A stretch of DNA of 64,000 bases from Heterodera schachtii (lineage: Eukaryota > Nematoda > Chromadorea > Rhabditida > Heteroderidae), in the NCBI GenBank assembly GCA_023374025.1, contig SIJG01000009.1, positions 1,107,551 through 1,171,550 of the forward strand, in the 5' to 3' direction. Numbering within the stretch: position 1 is the stretch's first letter; each line of letters begins with the position of its first letter. Below are positions 24,108-32,720 of this stretch, piece after piece. The translations under genes were made by a program, and so were the position numbers. The notes under the pieces were generated by a model. That model did not search any database. It was not told the origin of the DNA and saw only the letters and a list, made by a program, of their open reading frames with translations.

Positions 24108-25133
24108 TGTGGGGATGCTCTGGTCCCGACAAAATTTGCACAAGGTAGTGCGGGGTCCGGTTCGGGGGGCAGTGGGGCTTGGTCGTCGGGTCAGGGGCAA
24201 ATGGGCGAACACACACACAATTTCAGAAAATATTTATTCTCAGCTCTCAAACTTGGGTAATTAAACCACCATTTTAAATGGTGAAAAATACAAAAAATGA
24301 AATGTGCCATCACTGGGGGGACAAATGATCACAATTAACGGACAATTGGTCATCACAGAAATTGGGACTGATCTGATCACAGAATGAGGGGCCGTCACCG
24401 GGGGGCAATCACAGAAATGCGGGAAAACCGGGACAATGCCAAAATGTGACCGGGTCAATGGAAGGACAAATGATTGGGCCATACAAAGGGTCAGATGAAT
24501 TGGGCCAGATAGAGCCAGTGAATGGAACGGACAAATGAATTGGGCCAGACAAAGGGACAGACAGAGCCAAAGTGATCGACAATTGGGCAGACAGAGCAAA
24601 TGGGGGGGGGGGTGGTCAGATGAATGAATTTGGGCGGCATTGGTCAGTTGGGGCCAAATGGAGGGGCACATTGATTGGAGGAGGGCAAGTGCTGAAGGCA
24701 GGCGGGAACGCCTTTGGAAATGCTTGGCAGATGATTTGAGTGGCAATCGGGGGCCCTATTTATATCGAAAATTGGCTGGGGCGTGCGGTGGAATGATTTA
24801 CAAAACTTGATGGATCGGAAGGAAAATTGGGCCATTTGGGCCAAAATTACAAACAAACATCTGACGAAAGTGGACAAAAAGTGGGATGGGCCATTGGAGT
24901 GTTCTTTGCTGCCCCCTATTCTACGGTAAAAAACTACTAATTTGGGCGGAAAACATGTTGTGTGGCGGGAGAGGGGGGAAATTGGGGCAAAAAACAAATG
25001 AACAAATGCGCGAGCGGGGGGAATTGAGTGGAACGAGTGAAAATGCAAAATGATCATTAACCCCGATCAATTCCCACTTCTTCCCTCACTGCTGAACAAT
25101 TTGGTCAGCAGTCGGAACCGTAAAGTTCCGACA
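24108..25133 (-). repeat. 3' LTR of the BEL/Pao element
   Basis: 1026 bases beginning TGTGGGGATGCTCTGG and ending GTTCCGACA on the plus strand, matching 29,906-30,908 along its length. On the element's own strand it reads TGTCGGAAC to CCCCACA. The two LTRs differ by many substitutions and small indels, so the insertion is not recent. The purine stretch next to it on the element strand (CTCGGGAG) is a weak polypurine tract. Confidence 0.85.
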
Positions 25134-25247
25134 CTCCCGAGCGAGGACACGTGACCTTCGTCATTCTGTGTGGGCCCATCTTTGTGCGTAGTCACTCTTC
25201 TGTTGGTGTGGCCCGTTCTCTCATCTCGGTCGTGGTTGGCTCGCGAT

Positions 25248-25446
25248 TGGCTCATCTTTGCTTGGCGCGGTTGGCTCGTCTTTGCTTGGCGCGGTTGGCT
25301 CGTCTTTGCATGGCTCGGTTGGCTCGTCTTTGCTTGGCGCGGTTGGCTCGTCTTTGCTTGGCGCGGTTGGCTCGTCTTTGCTTGGCGTGGTTGGCTCGTC
25401 TTTGCTTGGCGTGGTTGGCTCGTCTTTGCACGGCGCGGTTGGGTCC
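25248..25446. repeat. 24-bp minisatellite, about eight units
   Basis: Near-perfect tandem units of GGTTGGCTCGTCTTTGCTTG followed by GCGC or GCGT. The unit is a multiple of three, and on the minus strand one frame stays open for the whole array (period PTAPSKDE, 25,221-25,448). It could once have been a coding repeat of the retroelement; no start or functional context supports translation now. Confidence 0.85.
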
Positions 25447-25779
25447 ATTGTTGCTCGTTCTTACGTTGCTTAGTTGGCTATCCTCTGACTTCGCTTGAGT
25501 CATCTGTTGCGTTGCGTGCTTGCTGTCTGTGTCGTAGTTTGACTCATTTATGTATTGCATGGTTGCTCCTCGGTGTGGATGATTGTCTCTTCTGTGTGAC
25601 AGCTTGCTGTTCTGGGTGGATTTTACTCGGTTTGATTGTCTGCGTGTTGGTGATCTGCGTTCTTGTTGTGCTTTGTCTTCAATCCACTTGATGGTTGTGA
25701 GAATGTTGTATCGGAACGCTTCCTGTTGAATTGTTCATGCTCTGCCGCTGTTGCCTTCTTTTGTCTTGTTCTCATTTTG

Positions 25780-25945
25780 CCATCGGGGCATGCTGTATTT
25801 GGGTGCGGCTGTGACAGTTCCCTTGCTCCTGGGCATTCGCTAGCCCGAAGATTTGGTTTCAAGCACTTGAGGCACATTCCTTTATCCTGAATAAAGGCTG
25901 ACCGTTGCTGAACGGTACTGGATTTCTGGCACTCCTCATTTCAGT
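25780..25945 (-). pseudogene. Decayed second zinc-knuckle segment inside the BEL/Pao element
   Basis: The minus strand encodes ECQK, then CLKCLKPNLRASECPGA, which aligns with ECQK and CFKCLRANHQASNCARPS of the main Gag. The sequence upstream of ECQK is shifted in frame and contains stops. It is a fossil Gag piece lying 3' of the intact gag, where pol would be expected. Confidence 0.6.
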
Positions 25946-26235
25946 GAGTGCCATTTGCAGAAGATTCAGGGTGAAGGCGGATTCCTCGGTCCTGCTTTGC
26001 TGTGCCATTCCGGATTGGCACGTTGTAAGGCGCTTGAGTTGGCCTTAATCCCCTCTGTTGGGACTTTCGTTGTTGCGGCCTTGGTTCACTTGCTGTTGAA
26101 CTTCCTCAATTGTTGAGGAAATGAATGTCGATTCCGATTGGCGGGAGTCGAATTGTTCTTCCGGAAAGTTGCTGTCAGATTGAGTGCTCGATATGCTTTT
26201 GCTTGAATTGGTGGCGTAGTTTAACGCCTTTCGGA

Positions 26236-26700
26236 CCATTCTCGTTGCTTGTTGGCCATCGATTGCTTTGTTAGTTTAACGTCATCGCGGACAATTGTCG
26301 GGTGGTTCGCTATCGCTAGTTTAACGTCATTGCGGACGCTTGGTGTCGGATGGTGCGCTAGTTTAACGTCATTTCGGACAATTGTCGTTGCTTGTTGGCC
26401 ATCGATTGCTTTGTTAGTTTAACGTCATCGCGGACAATTGTCGGGTGGTTCGCTATCGCTAGTTTAACGTCATTGCGGACGCTTGGTGTCGGATGGTTCG
26501 CTAGTTTGACGTCATTTTGGACAATTGGTGGTGCTTAGTTTAACGTATTGCGGACGCTTGATCTTTGGTTGGTTCTCTAGTTTAACGTCATTGCGGACAT
26601 TTGTTGGTTGCTCCGATTCTTCGCTAGTTTAGTGTCATTTCGGACATTTGATGGATTCATCTTTAGTTTAACGTCATTTCGGACGATTGTCGTGGGGTTT
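26236..26700. repeat. Irregular repeat of AGTTTAACGTCATTGCGGAC
   Basis: Ten or so copies of a 20-base core (with ATTGCGG, ATCGCGG or ATTTCGG variants) separated by 15-40 variable bases. A higher-order repeat of about 143 bases (containing TGTTGGCCATCGATTGC) occurs twice, near 26,247 and 26,391. On the minus strand the core translates to VRNDVKL in changing frames. It lies immediately downstream of the gag stop. Confidence 0.75.
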
Positions 26701-26768
26701 GCGTTATTGATTGTTGGCGAGCAACTGCCTGGAGGATTCCGCTGATTGCCAATCATCAGTATTTGCCG

Positions 26769-29399
26769 TTAAGTCGGCACTTCCGTACAGTGCCATGGCA
26801 TATTGTTGGTTACGCTCTTTTCTTTTGCTGTTGGCGACAAGGCTTTCGTTTGGCTGCTGTGTTCGTGTGTTTGGCTAATTCCTGCGTAAGCAGCTGCTTT
26901 TCGTTGTGTTCGCTTGCGGAATGATGATACTGGTCGCTTGGCACTTGATGAACTCTGCTTTGTTGCTGTTGGCCTTCGCAGTGTTTTCGGCATTGGCGCA
27001 GTTGAATGCTTGTTCGATGAGCTGAATTGTTGATCCGCGACTTGGTTTTGTATGATCTCGACATCTGAGGTGTTTCCTTCGCTGTCTGATGAAACATCAA
27101 TCACGATTGATGTTGTGCTGTTGGAACCCGATTCTCGCTTTCGTCTTGTTCGTAATGTTGCAGCGCTGGACAATAGCTTGTTCATTTGCTGTCTTCTCAA
27201 TGCTTTATTCTCCCGACGTTGTTTGACTTTCTGCTTGTGTGTTGGTTTACTGCTTGGCGATTCTTCGTTGGTGACCATCATCACGAAAGAGACGTTAGAT
27301 GGTTGGCTGAGTTCGATTCGTCCTTTTCCGCTGATGATGTTGCCAATTTTGGATTGGCAAATTGTGAAGCCGCTTGGCAACTGTTCAACTGGTTGAATAT
27401 GCAGCTCGTGCCAAACGTCCATTCCAAGCAAGATGTCTGGTTGCCGTGGCACGTTTGGCAGGTTAAGCTTCTTCTGCTGAAGCTCGTCGTGGTCCACCGC
27501 ATTCAGTTGTAGTACCGGCATTTCGTTCAGCAGGAACTTCAACGCGTTCAGGTTGAAGATGAATCTGTCTTTGTCAGGACAAAGAATGCCGATTGCGACG
27601 CGGTCGCTTACGTATCTCTTTGGCTCTCTCTCGCCAAAGCTTGTGAGGAAGCATTCTTCCGTTCCAAGGTTGGTCAGTTCCAAATGCTTGGCTGCACTGC
27701 TTGAGATGAACGATCGGTGGCTTCCCGGATCAATGAACACTGTTGCCATCATGCTGAGGCCTGGTTGTGCCGGATTGAAAATCGTGGCCTTTGCTGTCAT
27801 TAGCAATGCTCTGGTGTCCTTGCTTTGGAGGGTATTGCACATCTGCTGTGGTTCGATCGCTGTTGATCGCCTGACGTTTTGGTCGTTTGGCTTCTCTTCA
27901 CTGTTGATGATGCCATTCTCAGATTTGCACTGATCTCTGCAGAGTGCTGTGGGATGCCGCCGTTTGCAGTGGTAGCATTTGGACGGCCGAGCGCAATTCG
28001 ATGCTTGATGGTTTGCCCTCAGGCATTTGAAGCACAACTTCTTATCTCTGACGACGCTGATCCGTTCGTTGAGTGTGTTCACTTTTTGGCACTCGTCGTG
28101 CCAGTGATTGCCGTTGCAGAAAGTGCATGGGTATGGCGGACCCTTTTTGACGCCTTGTGCTTGGTGTCGCGTTGGCTGTTTCATTGCTTTTTGCGTGTGC
28201 TGATGCTTTGCATAGCCTTGCTGCCTTGGACCCTCATCCAGTGATGAGACGATGAATGACTCGTGCCGTTGTGTGCTTGGTTGATTAGGCCTTCGTGACC
28301 TTTGGTTTGATGTTCTTGGCGATTGTACTTGCGCGGCTGAGACGACTTCTGCTTTTGGTTGAACATAGTGATGTCCATATTCGCCCATCACTTCTTGGAT
28401 TTGGACTTCCTTGCGGACTGCTTCGTTAAGCACGTCCCTGAATTTTGTTGTCGTCCAATGTGCCGGATCCTCTCCTTTTTTGTTAAGGATGTTGCGTAGG
28501 AATGGTGGAGTTAGCTTCTTCTCCAGCATGAGGAACACCTGCGGTCCCTCGATGTCCTCTCCGGCGTTGTTCAGCTCTCTTGTCAGTCGTTCGAGCTGAA
28601 GAATGAAGTCTTTTGTGTCTCGGAGACTTCGGCACGTCTTGAGATTGGCGAGCTCAAAGTGTAGCGCCCTGATGTGCTCTTCAGGGGCGCCGTAAGTGTC
28701 CTTCAGCAGCTGGAGGACCGTCTCGTAGTTTTGGTCCTCCAGGCGGAACCCAGCAATGAGTTCCCGTGCTTCACCGCCCAGAAGATTGCGGAGCAAGTTC
28801 AGCTTCTGTGCTTTGCTGATTGATTGGCTGCCGATAGCCGATTTGAAGGACTCGTAGAATTCAGGCCACTTTCGCTTTTGGCCGAAGAATTTGTCCAGCT
28901 GGATTGGCTGGAATTGATAGAGCGGTGCCGTGAATGTTGGTGTTGCAATTTGTGGCATTGCTGCTTGTGGTGGCGGATTTGCCTGCTGATCCGCTCTCGC
29001 TTCTCTTTCTGCTCTGCCGCTGTACAGTTTGGCATCGGCACTGAGCATTGCTTCGAGATCCCTCAGATCCCTGAGTTTGGTTGTGGCCGCGTCATGGCGT
29101 TCGGCAATTTTTTCATGCGTGTCGAATTTGACGTATTCCTTCTCGCCTTTGTCTTTTTCTGCTCCTTCGAGGCGGTTTAGCAGGCCAATCCAATTGTTGG
29201 AGAGGTCGCGGAGATTGTCCAGTTGTGCTTCCATTGTTTGGACTTCTCTGTTGACGCGAGTGCATTGCGACTCCAATTTGACTGCGTTTTCCCAGTTTGA
29301 GAGGTCGGCGTCTGGATGTAGTGAAAGTGCCGTGGATGTTCTGGCATTATCCAGCGCCTTGAGTGTGAATGTGATGCCCTTCTGGATTAGGCTTGCCAT
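26769..29399 (-). CDS. BEL/Pao Gag-aspartic protease polyprotein, 876 aa
   Basis: The ORF is uninterrupted. The N-terminus is helical (residues 1-130). It is followed by a DUF1759-type Gag region (about 160-340; FFGQKRKWPEFYESF). CCHC-like knuckles occupy 425-490 (CTFCNGNHWHDEC; CFKCLRANHQASNC; CYHC to C487). A DUF1758-type aspartic protease region is at about 535-690, where the active-site triplet reads D557-P-G instead of the usual D-S/T-G, followed by SHRSFI, and ILLGMDVW comes later. The last 170 residues are Ser/Lys/Arg-rich with an acidic patch after IVIDV (765-769). The proline in the active site questions protease activity. Start chosen: the first ATG after the primer-binding site region. 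Pol is absent. Confidence 0.85.
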   Translation of the reverse strand: MASLIQKGITFTLKALDNARTSTALSLHPDADLSNWENAVKLESQCTRVNREVQTMEAQLDNLRDLSNNWIGLLNRLEGAEKDKGEKEYVKFDTHEKIAERHDAATTKLRDLRDLEAMLSADAKLYSGRAEREARADQQANPPPQAAMPQIATPTFTAPLYQFQPIQLDKFFGQKRKWPEFYESFKSAIGSQSISKAQKLNLLRNLLGGEARELIAGFRLEDQNYETVLQLLKDTYGAPEEHIRALHFELANLKTCRSLRDTKDFILQLERLTRELNNAGEDIEGPQVFLMLEKKLTPPFLRNILNKKGEDPAHWTTTKFRDVLNEAVRKEVQIQEVMGEYGHHYVQPKAEVVSAAQVQSPRTSNQRSRRPNQPSTQRHESFIVSSLDEGPRQQGYAKHQHTQKAMKQPTRHQAQGVKKGPPYPCTFCNGNHWHDECQKVNTLNERISVVRDKKLCFKCLRANHQASNCARPSKCYHCKRRHPTALCRDQCKSENGIINSEEKPNDQNVRRSTAIEPQQMCNTLQSKDTRALLMTAKATIFNPAQPGLSMMATVFIDPGSHRSFISSSAAKHLELTNLGTEECFLTSFGEREPKRYVSDRVAIGILCPDKDRFIFNLNALKFLLNEMPVLQLNAVDHDELQQKKLNLPNVPRQPDILLGMDVWHELHIQPVEQLPSGFTICQSKIGNIISGKGRIELSQPSNVSFVMMVTNEESPSSKPTHKQKVKQRRENKALRRQQMNKLLSSAATLRTRRKRESGSNSTTSIVIDVSSDSEGNTSDVEIIQNQVADQQFSSSNKHSTAPMPKTLRRPTATKQSSSSAKRPVSSFRKRTQRKAAAYAGISQTHEHSSQTKALSPTAKEKSVTNNMPWHCTEVPT

Positions 29400-29887
29400 T
29401 GTGGGTTGTTTGCCGTGGGCTTTGCGCTGTTCAGTTGTTCTGCTGCTGCTGTTCAGTTTGCGTTTCGCTGCGCTTTGTTGGCCACTGCTTTTTGTTCGAG
29501 CAGTTTGTCGTTGTCGGCCGTTTGACTTGTCTGCGCCGACGAAGTACTGCTGCCACGGAGAGCAAACAGTACTTTGTCACTGGGGACACGGAGGTCGCCC
29601 AGTAACTGAAGAACTACCGGCACGGAGACCAGGCAGTTATTCCTAGACCTACGCTTACAACCCCCAAAGTCAAATTACAGTTGGCACGGAGACCGAACTG
29701 TAATTGGTCGAGTCACTGTTGGCACGGAGACCGAACAGTGCCCAACAAAGCCCAAATTTTGCTTCCCCCCTTCCCTTTCTATGTGTCTAAGTCCGGCCAC
29801 GAAGAGCTCGAACTTATCCACTTTCCGAATGCTTTCCCTCCCCCCTTTGTCACCGGTTGCTGTTGCTGTTGCTGGCGGACGAAGTAT

Positions 29888-29904
29888 CCACCCAGGAGCG
29901 CCAC
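29888..29904 (-). promoter_or_regulatory. Primer-binding site of the BEL/Pao element
   Basis: On the minus strand TGGCGCTCCTGGGTGG follows the 5' LTR after two bases. Its complement reads as a tRNA 3' end finishing in CCA. I did not assign the tRNA species. Confidence 0.6.
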
Positions 29905-29905
29905 T

Positions 29906-30908
29906 TGTGGGGATGCTCTGGTCCCGACAAAATTTGCACAAGGTAGTGCGGGGTCCGGTTCGGGGGGCAGTGGGGCTTGGTCGTCGGGTCAGGGGCAAAT
30001 GGGCGAACACACACACAATTTCAGAAATATTTATTCTCAGCTCTCAAACTTGGGTAATTAAACCACCATTTTAAATGGTGAAAAATACAAAAAATGAAAT
30101 GTGCCATCACTGGGGGGACAAATGATCACAATTAACGGACAATTGGTCATCACAGAAATTGGGACTGATCTGATCACAGAATGAGGGGCCGTCACCGGGG
30201 AGGCAATCACAAAATGCGGGATTACCGGGACAATCCAAGAGGGGACAAATGTTGGGGCCAGGAGAAGTGCCAAAATGTGGACAGAGAAAAAGGGACCAGG
30301 AAAAGAAATGGTCAGATGAATTGGGACAGACAAAGGACAGACAGAGCCAAAGTGATAGACAATTGAGCAGACAGAGCCAATGGGGGTGGTCAGATGAATG
30401 AATTTGTTGGCAATGGTCAGTTGGGGCCAAATGGTGAGGGGCACAATGACTGGACGAGGGCAGGCGCTGAACGCAGGCAGGAATGCCTTGGGAATGCTGA
30501 GTTTGTGATTGGAGTGATATTTGTGGCCCTATTTATATCGGAAAATTGGCTGGGGGTGCGGTGGAACGGTTTACAAAACTTGACGGGTCAGGGAGGAAAA
30601 TTGGGCCATTTGGGCTAAAATTACAAACAAACAACTGATGAAATTGGACAAAAAGTGGGATGGGCCATTGAAGTGTTCTTTGCTGCCCCCTATTCTACGG
30701 TAAAAAACTATTAATTTGGGCGGAAAACATTTTACGTTGCGGGAGAGGGGGGAAATTGGGGCAAAAAACAAATGAACAAATGCGCGAGCGGGGGGATTTG
30801 GGTGTAACGAGTGGAAATGCAAAATGATCATCAACCCCGATCAATTCCCACTTCTTCCCTCACTGCTGAACAATTTGGTCAGCAGTCGGAACCGTAAAGT
30901 TCCGACAA
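29906..30908 (-). repeat. 5' LTR of the BEL/Pao element
   Basis: 1003 bases with TG and CA ends, homologous to 24,108-25,133 and slightly shorter through scattered deletions. Frames within it on either strand are not conserved between the two LTRs and are not genes. Confidence 0.85.
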
Positions 30909-32005
30909 CGCAACAAAATAAGCAATAAAAAAATAATGCTGCCAGTATTAGCACATAAAAACAACGAATAACTGTATTAAACAACAAAAAATAACAAAAA
31001 GAAATAAAGTTATAAAACATTAAAACCACAAACAAAAAAATCAAAACATCATTTTTTGTAACAAATCGATAAAACTTTTATGAATAAGGCTGATGAAAAA
31101 ATAAATATAAACGACAACAAAAAATCGCTGTGAATTTCGAAAAAAGCTAAATATTATATTTAAAACCGTTTTAGATATCATTTTTTAACTAAAAAAACAT
31201 GAATGCAAAACCCAAATTTAAAATTCACACAATATTTTTGGTGTGATTTCTAAAGGTCAAACCTTGTTGATAATTGGTACCCAAGTGCAGTTCGCTTTGG
31301 GCAATTTTTAATGGTTTTAATGCCCACTAAATAAAAATAAAGTTTTAAAAAACAACGGTATCAATGATACAATAAATAATTTAATATTTTAAAAATAATC
31401 TCGGGTTTACTATTAACGCTAAAAATCTGGATAACAAATTTTAAAGTTAATGTAACAATTTTTGAGTGGAACAGCGAAGATTTGTTTTTGCTTCTAATAA
31501 AACCTTTGAAAACATTTATTGAAACTCAACATAGTCTAAAAACATTAAAAAATTAAAATATTAGCGACAAAGAGATATAACAACAAAATATTTAAAAAGA
31601 TAAAACAATAAAATATTTAAAAAAATAATAATTAAGAGAATGAAATCGGTACAAAATTCCAAATATTAAAAGATTTAAAAAGTATGAAATAAAGAAATTA
31701 TTTCATTAACAAAATTAAATTAGGTAAATTCGCGAAATATGTAGATGTATAGAATAAATAAAACAATTAGCGTAAGTAATTTCATATATAAAACAAAATT
31801 AATATAAAATGAAAAAGTAAAAAGAGAAAAAAATTACATAAAAGAAAGGCGAAATGATGTGTTTCATAAAGATTATTGACTTCTTTGATTTCATAAATAT
31901 TATTGGCCGATTTGTAAACAAATATTTTCTCTGTTTTATTTTTAAAAGGCATTCGCTTCAAAAAATATTCCGTTCAAAGTGTGACATACATAGTTACACA
32001 TCAAA
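30909..32005. other. AT-rich spacer between BEL/Pao and Helitron
   Basis: Very AT-rich, with many AAAATAA and AATATTTAAAA runs. No ORF, repeat structure or RNA gene could be supported. Confidence 0.5.
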
Positions 32006-32019
32006 TTAGTATAGTTAAC

Positions 32020-32056
32020 GAGCGTTTAGGCGCCGCTTCGCGGCGCCTAAACGCTC
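32020..32056 (-). terminator. Candidate Helitron 3'-end hairpin
   Basis: GAGCGTTTAGGCGCCGC and its complement form a perfect 17-bp stem with a 3-base loop, far stronger than anything nearby. It is absent from the second Helitron copy, whose homology begins only at 37,313. Confidence 0.5.
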
Positions 32057-32218
32057 TTCCAACTCAAAAAAATAAAAGAATTATAGAGAAGAAAGAGGGG
32101 AGGGGGCAACCCTTAATTAACACATTTAATTCTTTAAAGTATACAAAAATTAGAATGTACATATCACAATCCTCAACGAAAAAATTTTCATACATAAACT
32201 AAAAAAGTGTGACCATTT

Positions 32219-32420
32219 TTGGTGGATGCTTTGGTTTTAGCTCCGGCCTTTTAAGCCTACTAACAACACCCGCGGCGAGAACGCACCAAAGCTTTGGGTG
32301 TTAAAAGGAGCCGAGGAGTTATATGGCAGATAAAGGGATCAGTTATATCCCGCACTACCATACGCTACACCCTCCTTATAATGTAGCGATTAACTTACCT
32401 TTTGGCTCCTTTTTGTAAAC
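32219..32420. other. Conserved structured segment of the Helitron 3' region
   Basis: A GC-richer patch in AT-rich DNA with paired segments (GGCTCCTTTTAACACCC with GGGTGTT and TTAAAAGGCCGGAGC on the minus strand). It is copied with one small change at 37,412-37,610. It looks like a structured untranslated region; I do not recognise a known RNA family. Confidence 0.4.
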
Positions 32421-32720
32421 TTCTTTTTTTGTGTTTTGAGACTTTCTTGACTTGACTTCCTTTTTTAAGCTAAATTTGAATTTAGATTTAAAAAAATTTT
32501 CGGCTGAACTTTCTACAATTATCAGAAGAAACACGTGGAATTAAGAATAACGACATTTTCTCCACATTATTTTGGGGAAATTATTTTTAAAACTGTTACT
32601 CGATAACATTTAAAAATTGTGTTTTTACTTTTTGTTACATAAACAATTTTTTCAGTGTTTTTGTATATCTCTAATTTTGTTCGTTTTTGGTGTTTTTCGT
32701 TACTTAGATTCATAGATTTA

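Larger units (their letters stand above)
24108..30908 (-). mobile_element. BEL/Pao-type LTR retrotransposon with gag-protease only
   Basis: Two LTRs of about 1 kb flank a 4.8-kb interior on the minus strand. Beside the 5' LTR, at 29,888-29,904, is TGGCGCTCCTGGGTGG, a primer-binding site whose complement ends in CCA as a tRNA 3' end would. The Gag-protease ORF fills 26,769-29,399. No reverse transcriptase, RNase H or integrase motif is visible; the space downstream holds minisatellites and a decayed second zinc knuckle. No 4-6 bp target duplication is seen (flanks CGGTA and ACGCA), so the element may be recombinant or its flanks rearranged. It would depend on another element's pol. Confidence 0.8.

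Noticed and set aside
24261..25057. Minus-strand frames with Pro/His/Ser-rich products, also at 30,058-30,834
   Set aside because: They lie inside the LTRs and their frames differ between the two LTR copies, so they are not coding.
25248..25446. CRISPR-like array
   Set aside because: The 24-base units abut with no unique spacers, and the context is a eukaryotic retroelement; it is a minisatellite.
27052..29646. Several plus-strand frames of 60-205 codons
   Set aside because: They are antisense shadows of the BEL/Pao gag, which has clear domains on the minus strand.
24108..30908. Target-site duplication of the BEL/Pao element
   Set aside because: The flanking bases CGGTA and ACGCA do not match, so no duplication is claimed.
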